Positions 57,662-64,000 of a stretch of DNA of 64,000 bases are shown here, piece after piece (the first letter of the stretch is position 1; each line of letters starts with the position of its first letter). Source of the DNA: Daedaleopsis sinensis (taxonomy: Eukaryota > Basidiomycota > Agaricomycetes > Polyporales > Polyporaceae); the NCBI GenBank assembly GCA_033807695.1, contig CM066309.1, forward strand, positions 124,001 through 188,000, written 5' to 3'. The notes below the pieces were generated by a model. It had not been told where the DNA came from. It did no database searches and worked only from the letters and a program-made list of their open reading frames with translations. The translations under genes and the position numbers were made by a program.

Positions 57662-58743
57662 CTGGAGCCTGAGAGCATATGTTTGCGTTATCAATCAGCT
57701 ACAGGACATCAATGGCAGTGGAATGATGAATGTTGGGTCGAGATGTTCGAGTTTATTAGAGTGGCTACGATGCAGCGTTGGCTTGAAGAAAAACCTCGTA
57801 AGTCGCGTTGCAGAGATGATCCAGGTGCTTGCAGAGCTCGAGCGCGGCACGAGTGAGTCCACGGCCGCGAGGCCACGACACCAGGTGTCCGTACCAGATC
57901 GGGGCTCCGCTCAGTAACCTGTGACGCTACAATGGGTCCCCGAGATGATATACGTCCATGAATGGCAGAGGGTGCACGTCTAGTGCTGAGTGTGGTACTC
58001 TCATGGTCGGGACTGGGGTTTCTCGTACTGTCAAAGGTTGACCTGGGCGAGGTACTGGCGCACTAGTACGTTCAAGATGTAGGCAGAGGAGCCTCGGAGG
58101 ACTCCTGGCGAGTTGGAACGCGAAGTGTAACCTGAGAGCTAGTAGACCGTTAATGTTGAATGTATCAGAGTCCAGAGGTTCCTTGAATAGCCTTCGTGTG
58201 TTTCCTAGCTGCATAGTCGTTGAAGTCGGAAGCTCGGGGTTAAACTGGAAGGAGAAAGTAGAGAAAGTAGCAGGCTGCATCGTCGATGAGCGAAGCTTAG
58301 GCGCCTGCTGGAACGGGCCCGCCGCTCGCCGACTCGCCGATCGGGCCCGGCCCAGGCCCGGCCGCCCCCGGGTTCGAACATTCTCTCCTCCTTCCTTGAC
58401 CTCGGCACCTCGTTCAAACCTTCGAGCCTCTTTTCAACCTCCTAAAGCTTTAGTCTTCAAATGCAAAAACTCGCTCGCTTAACTCGAAGTCGTCTTGGTT
58501 GGAACAGTCACCAGAGTATTTGAAGAGGACGAGTCGGACCAGCTGCGGACTATAAAGTGACTCCGACGTCCGTATCTAACCTCGTGGACACTTGGATTAT
58601 AGAGGAGGAGTATTGGTATGATGTCCAGTGCCGCATTTTGAAAGTTCGGTCGACGCTAAAGCGAACGACACTGGGCCACTGGCATGAATTCGGACGCCAT
58701 ATCACGGCCCGTGATGTTATGCGTTTTGAAAAGGAGAATTTTA
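57662..58743. other. Spacer without recognisable gene
   Basis: Only short frames occur here. A very GC-rich patch near 58310-58375 (repeated GGCCCGG and CCCGCC words) may be structural. I cannot assign any function. Confidence 0.45.
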
Positions 58744-58987
58744 CAGCTGTTTGCAAAGCGATAGTCACTTTGCAAAAATGCTTGTCTATGTCGGGTGGAG
58801 TGGCCGAGGCAGCCTATTGGCTACGGCGCAAGCCGTCTCTAACAGTCTGTAACGGCCACCCACCTCGATGGGACGCTGAGGTGGAGATTTCACAAACAGG
58901 CCAATCAGACCCCAGCGCCCCCTTAACAGATGGAGTTCTTGCTAAACAAGCATTTTCGGCGAGTGACTATCGATTTGCAAACAGCTG
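58744..58987. mobile_element. 244-bp MITE with long inverted ends and TA duplication
   Basis: The left end CAGCTGTTTGCAAAGCGATA and the complement of the right end CAGCTGTTTGCAAATCGATA continue matching for about 42 bp, to AAAATGCTTGT, with roughly five mismatches. The element is flanked by TA on both sides (58742-58743 and 58988-58989). TA duplication with CAG ends points to the Tc1/mariner (pogo-like) superfamily. There is no coding capacity. A 149-aa open frame that crosses it is therefore not a gene. Confidence 0.82.
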
Positions 58988-59444
58988 TAGAAGCGATATC
59001 GATTGAATCCATGTGAGAGGCAGCTTGCAAGTGCTCAAATCAGCGATTAGAGAACTCGTATCCCCGCTTCACTGACCACCGACTTACAGCTTTCGTCCTC
59101 AATGTGTATTATCGTCACTCTAGGACACCCTATGCCTCATGAATTGGCGTCAGGAGACTTCAGGAGATCTCAAGGTCTCGAAGCGGTGTTTACGACCAGG
59201 GCGGAAGCTGTGGTGGGCGCTGCCGTCGATCACCGCGCCTTGCGCTTGGCATGTCGGCGCGCATCTCTTTCAGCACTGCCGGCGCCGCACGTTGCATCGC
59301 GTCCAGCAGGTTAACACAATATATTTCATCGCTGACAGAAGGAAGGCGCGTCGTGTCTTATAAGTTGTAGTGCGACCGGCACACCGAGGTACGCCCCCAC
59401 ACTTCTTTCTTGTTTTCTGCCCCTCCTTCTCCTCCTGCGGTCTG

Positions 59445-61377
59445 ATGCTTCTTCCTCTTCCTCTTCTCCAGCTCGCGGAGCTCCTTCTTCCCGTGTCTCT
59501 GCTTGTCGGTGCGGCGATCGCGAAGCCATCTGCCTTCAACATCAAGGCCCATGGAACGGGTTACCGGTATCAGAGTAGCACTAGCAATATCAACGCGAAG
59601 GACATCAATGTCACGACTACGGATGACCTCTCGGTATGTACTCGAAAACCTGGATGGCGATGCTGTACTCATTTGCTACCGTACACAGTACACAGTCGAA
59701 ATCTTCGTCGGAGGAGAATGTGGGTTCATTTCTTGCAGTGGCTCGCACACGCCGAATTGAACAGTGCCCCCGTTAGCCTTCACCGTGATCCTGGACACCG
59801 GTTCTACCGACCTCTGGGTGAACACGAAGAACCGCAACGTCAAACTCGTGAACACGACCGACCTTGCCACTGGCCTTAGCTACGGAAAAGGTCAAATACA
59901 GGGAAATATCGACTTCGCCGAGGTCAAGATCGGAGATTTTGTCATAGACTCTCAAGGTACGTCCACAGCATTCCCATCTTCCTCCGACCCCGTCTCGAGC
60001 GCCATCGTGCCACGCAGCGTTCCTCAACCCCACCGAGATCACCGACATCGACACGGATAGCGTCGACGGCATCATGGGCATGGCCTTCGACGTCTCCAAC
60101 ATCTACGGCACGATCCAGCGCGCCTGGGGCACCGCCGCGGCGGACAAGCTCGGACGCGCGCCCATCACGTCGCTCTTCGCGCAGAACCCGACGCTCCCGA
60201 ACAACTTCGACGTCCAGCTCGGGCGCACGAGCGAGCTCGACGACATCGCGGACGGCACCTTCCTCATCTCCGCACACGACCCGGACTTCGTGAACGTGAC
60301 CGCCGCGCCGCAGCTCCCGCGCATCGACGCGTCGCACTGGAGCATCGTCATGGACGCCATGCGCATCAACGGGCAGCCGTTCGCGTTCAACAAGAGCCGC
60401 ATCGCCGGCGCGCCCGCGGGCACCGTCGTCGCCGCGCTCGACACGGGCTTCTCGTTCCCGCCGCTGCCGGCCCCGGCCGTGGACGCGATCTACGGGAGCA
60501 TCCCGGGGGCGAAGTTCGATTCCGTCGGGGGCTTGTGGATCGTCCCGTGCACCGCGGCGACGAACCTCTCTTTCACGTTCGGGTACGTCGTCTCTCTCTC
60601 GCGCGCGCGCTGGCCTGGGGCTCGATGCTGACGACGTGCGCAGCGGGCAGGAGTTCTACGTCCACCCGCTCGACCTGACCTTCCCGCTCGTGACCCAGCT
60701 CCTGGTGGACGGCGCCGTCAAGAACATCACGGCGTGCATCAACACGTACCAGTACCTCACGCTCGACCCGAACAGCTTCCTCGGCTTCGACATCATTCTC
60801 GGCGACGCGTTCCTGCGCAGTGTCTACGCCTCGTACGTGCTCCGGGCCCTCCCCTCCACCCTCCTCCCCGCGTCTTTTCATCGGCTGACGACTCGACGCA
60901 TTTCGTAGATTCGACTACGGCGACTACTACCCCGCGAACCACACGAACGGCCTCCCGTTCGTGCAGATGGTGAGCACGACGAACACCGCCACGATGTGGC
61001 AAGAGTTCCAGGAGGCGCGCGCGGCGGCGCTGAAGGAGCTCCCCGCGGAGCTCTCGCCCGACGAGGTCGTCAAGTACGACGCGCAGCAGGCGGCGTCCGC
61101 CCCGCAGCAGTTCGGCGCGACCGGCAGTGCGTCCTCCCCCGGCGATAGCGACAGCGGCGAGAACGGGCCCGGGGGCGACAGCTGGGGCAAGAAGTACGGC
61201 ACGATCGCGCTCGTGCTGCTCGGCGCGAACCTGGCGGTCGGGCTGGCGGTGCTCGGCGTGGCGCTGACGATGTGCGTGCGCGGGATGAAGGGGAGGAGCG
61301 CGCAGTATGCGCCTGTGCGGTTCAAGGAGGCGGCGGGCGAGGATTACGAGCGCGGGGCGATGAAGTACAGCGATTGA
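59445..61377 (+). CDS. Membrane-anchored aspartic protease (pepsin family A1)
   Basis: Exons 59445-59633, 59689-59719, 59765-59956, 60018-60582, 60644-60832 and 60909-61377 join in frame to 544 aa. A hydrophobic signal peptide (LLPLPLLQLAELLLPVSLLV) opens the protein. The first catalytic motif is DTGST in VILDTGSTDLWV, split from its upstream strand by an intron. The flap is LSYGKGQIQG. The second catalytic Asp is in AALDTGFSF, where DTG is kept but the usual following Thr or Ser pattern is altered. The C-terminal third has a Ser/Gly/Pro-rich stalk, a membrane helix (IALVLLGANLAVGLAVLGVA) and a short cytosolic tail ending MKYSD. It should act at the cell surface or in the secretory system as a protease. 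It is convergent with STS3, 434 bp away. Confidence 0.9.
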
Positions 61378-61811
61378 CCGCGGGGGGTTGTGAGTTGAGC
61401 TTGGAGCTCGAGGAGGGAAATCGTGGCCGCACAGGACTCGGACTTTTGGATACGCATTGAATATTGCATACTGATCTTCTGCTTCATCTTTACGGTTTAC
61501 ATACGTGCTTTGCTATTTTGCAACTTGAATAAGGCTTGCTGCAGCCCGCTGGCCTGCACGTTCCTGCGAGAGGAATCTTCATGGATCCAAATCGTTACCG
61601 TGAACGAGGTTCCATCCCTGCCCGAACTTACCGTCCGTTAGCAGAAGATTAGCATTATACCGGAGACCGGTAGCCTCTCGACTTAATATGGTTAACTCGC
61701 GTACCTCCCAACTCGACTTGAAGTACACCATCAGCAGAAGCAAATTTAAGTGCCGCCGTCCAAACGACCCAGGATATCAAGCTTTCAAGATCGAAGCTCT
61801 CAGTCTATACG
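61378..61811. other. Convergent 3' intergenic region
   Basis: This 434-bp gap lies between the stop codons of the protease (plus) and STS3 (minus). No gene or repeat was seen; it should hold both polyadenylation regions. Confidence 0.5.
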
Positions 61812-63065
61812 TTAAGTCCGTTTCCTAGGTAACAACTCTACCATCCTGTTCTCCTGAACCCCCAAGCCCGCTTGCCCGAAGTATCTGCCGCATTCATAGC
61901 TCCAGCAGTCGTTCGCTCGGGGCCAGTTCATAACGTGGTCGATGTACAGCGCGAGCTCGTCGCGGACGACCTTCGGGTACGACACGGACAGCGCGAGCGC
62001 CTTGGGCCAGCTCTCCAGAGCGTGCTCGGCGCACGCTGCAAACTGCTGCGCCACCCAGCCGATGGCGCCGTTCAGGTCGAGGTCGTGTTCGCGCATCGCG
62101 ATGGTGATGAGGTTGTGAGCGTCGTCCCCAGCAGCATGCTCCTTGCTGTACGACACCATGTCCTGCGAGCACGTGAGTCGGACCCGGAATATACACGCGG
62201 CCGTAAGGTGTGTGCTCACATTGCAGTAGATGATCAAGTCGACGACGTCCGTCTGCAGAGACTGCAGCAGCGGATGCTCGATGAGCTTTTCGGGGAGATC
62301 CAGATGGAGCTCCGCCAACGCGTAGCAAGGCTCCGCTCCGATGGTATACCGTCGTAGCTCCATGTGTTCTTTGAGGGTGCGGTGCCGCCCTTCGTCTCTG
62401 TCTCTAGCCTGCTCGATGACGGAGTCCACATAGCCTTTCCACATGCGCACGAACCGCGCTCGGACAGCATCCGTTGCAGGCCGTCGCAGAGCGCCGACCC
62501 AGAACCTGGGTTGGTCGTGAGTGCGTTGTCTCCGGGCTGTCCTCGACTGGATCGGGATCGGCGACTCACTGCCTGGTAATCTCGCCGATGACGTGTTCTC
62601 CTGCGGGTCGAGCGCGTGAAGGGTTCTCGAGCGCGTCGATGGTGATGTCTGCCAATGCCTGGACCTTCTTCTCGGACAGCTCGTCCGTGAGGTCGTCGAA
62701 TACGAACAGCAAATTCATGAGATCGCACGCCGCTCGTGAATCCTCTGTACGACGTAAAGTCAGTGTCATTCGTCTACGAGAGCTGTTGCGTGAATTTAGC
62801 TCACCTCTGTCTGCGTCTGGGTAGCAGAGCGCAGCTAGAAGTCCTGTTACGGTGCGTTCAGTCGCAAAACAGACAGACTTCGGGGAGAGGTACCGCACGC
62901 ACCAGGTTTGCACCGATCGAACACGGCCTGCGTTTCCGGCGAGAAGACGCGGAAGCTTCGGGTCCACTCTGCAGACTCGGCCGAGACTTCTTCGTAGAAG
63001 GGGGAGATGCGACGCGGTAATGGCCAACGTGCCATGATCTCCGGGAGGTAAATGATGCGACCCAT
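61812..63065 (-). CDS. Sesquiterpene synthase STS3 (intact, 5 exons)
   Basis: This is the third intact class I terpene cyclase. Exons 63065-62903, 62843-62805, 62744-62570, 62505-62220 and 62162-61812 give 337 aa, with exon lengths 163, 39, 175, 286 and 351. The first four are identical to those of STS1 and STS2. The metal motif is DDLTDE at residues 84-89. The NSE triad is N221, S225, E229 in NDMVSYSKE, and CGRYFG is conserved near the C-terminus. The start MGRIIYLPEIMARWPLPRR was chosen over an upstream in-frame ATG at 63161. That choice aligns with the paralogues and leaves TATATAAAA at a sensible distance. STS3 is closer to STS2 than to STS1 in several stretches (FWVGALRRPATDAVRARFVR is shared). 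Confidence 0.93.
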
Positions 63066-63149
63066 ACGAGCTATAGACTTTGAGTGTGCCTGCAAATAAG
63101 AGGGAGTATGAGGGACAAGCGTCACAAGATACGACTCACCTGGAGGAGG

Positions 63150-63158
63150 TTTTATATA
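63150..63158 (-). promoter_or_regulatory. TATA box of STS3
   Basis: TATATAAAA on the minus strand lies 85 bp before the STS3 start. Between it and the ATG is GTGAGTCGTATCTTGTG...TTTGCAG. It resembles the STS1/STS2 leader motif and could also be a small 5'-UTR intron. Confidence 0.65.
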
Positions 63159-64000
63159 CACCAGCCGATGATATCCAGGCTAGTGAGGTAGAATGTAGCG
63201 TGGGCTACTACATAATCGCGGCCCCGGGCCCAAGCCAAGGATACTCAGCGATCATAGTAGTCTGCGCAATTCTAGATCTATGGCATCATCCGAGCCCTCG
63301 CCTGAAACAGCCTGTCTTACTCATTTCTAACGTGAAACTTAATTAGCAGTCTTAGTACTCTTGTTGAAGAGGTGGATCACTGGTGCGCGATTGGCTGAGG
63401 ACGACACGAGAACGGCGCTGAGGGCGGGAGACATGAGATCAGAACAGCGCTGATGGCGGGTTCGCGTCAGTACGGGTGACGCTAGGCTCGCATCTCGTAT
63501 TGCGCCGTGGCTTTGCCACTCGAAGTCACATACGCCCCCCATTCTTCATAGACTACTTGAGAGGGTGGGTAGGGAACGTCGGAGCATGAATACGAGGGCT
63601 CGCACGGACCTTCGCCACCGTATGGCGTATTGAGCAGTTGTGTTTCTGCTTGTTAGCAAAAGCTCCAGCTCGAGGATTAATTACGCACTTTCAATGAGGT
63701 TCAAACTGGACTCAAACGTCTCCCGCAGGCTCTAGCGCTCCGAACTGCTTGGGTGCACACAGTGGCGGCAGGTGGCGGTGATTTCATATAGGCGCCACGG
63801 CGTTGGATTGGCTCCGACGTTCTCACGGGGGGTCTGACTCTCTATGCTTATGTTATGAGCAGTGGCCGTGGTGCGTACTAGACGTCGACCTCGACTCAGG
63901 AGAGGGCCTTCCGAGGCCAACAACTGGCATGTACCCAGGCAATCACGGCAAATTACGAACGCTGTCTCGAGGCTCCGACCCAAGCCCTACAAGTCATGCA
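63159..64000. other. Upstream spacer to window end
   Basis: No gene, RNA or transposon ends recognised. A short duplicated phrase around 63400-63460 (CGAGAACGGCGCTGAGGGCGGG and CAGAACAGCGCTGATGGCGGG) is the only internal repeat I noticed. Confidence 0.45.

Noticed and set aside
58557..59006. 149-aa plus-strand frame as a possible gene
   Set aside because: More than half of it is the TA-flanked MITE, including both inverted ends.

Overview
This window is eukaryotic and almost certainly from a wood-decay basidiomycete (Agaricomycetes, probably a polypore). The genes are split by many 45-70 bp introns with fungal GT...AG signals. The gene families are typical of that group: class I sesquiterpene synthases, a full-length GCN2 kinase, jacalin-like lectins, a Ty1/copia gag, and a pepsin-type protease with a C-terminal membrane anchor. 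There are no operons or bacterial signals. Exon boundaries given below were read by eye from frame continuity, splice signals and agreement between paralogues.

Left arm (1-9.7 kb): a decayed UDP-glycosyltransferase pseudogene (1-1848), an intact sesquiterpene synthase STS1 (3482-4734), a remnant of a second STS 3' end (about 4990-5120), and an orphan copy of the GCN2 promoter plus first exon (about 5340-5673). These are followed by two divergently transcribed paralogues of a small jacalin-like lectin (6150-6983 minus, 7977-9726 plus). The last intron of the plus-strand lectin carries a 913-bp hAT-like element with an 8-bp target duplication.

Centre (8.6-45.7 kb): a head-to-tail tandem array. 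The unit is 11,040 bp, present three times and then as a partial fourth copy. Everywhere I compared them, units 1-3 are letter-identical, except that unit 3 lacks exactly one 82-bp higher-order repeat of a 27/28-bp minisatellite, and the first roughly 120 bp of unit 1 differ. Each full unit holds one two-exon minus-strand gene (499 aa, unknown), a long stretch of cassette repeats with intron-like GT...AG segments, one plus-strand gene (239 aa, unknown) and the minisatellite. Unit borders fall inside a lectin exon. The fourth copy switches abruptly from identity to about 97-98% similarity at a 68-bp deletion that breaks its 499-aa gene.

Right arm (45.7-64 kb): a tRNA-Glu(CTC), the complete GCN2 gene (46011-52695, minus), STS2 (53221-54487, minus), an STS pseudogene (55290-56165), a gag-only copia-type LTR element with identical LTRs (56252-57661), a TA-flanked MITE (58744-58987), a membrane-anchored aspartic protease (59445-61377, plus) and STS3 (61812-63065, minus).

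The three intact terpene synthases share the same five exons and intron phases. The left STS-to-GCN2-exon-1 block is an inverted copy of the right STS2-GCN2 boundary, so the 11-kb array lies inside a large inverted duplication. The products probably do not form one pathway. GCN2 is a housekeeping stress kinase, the STS genes make sesquiterpene scaffolds, and the lectins and protease look like accessory or secreted functions. The structural history of the locus (inverted duplication, tandem amplification, fresh transposon insertions) is its most striking feature.
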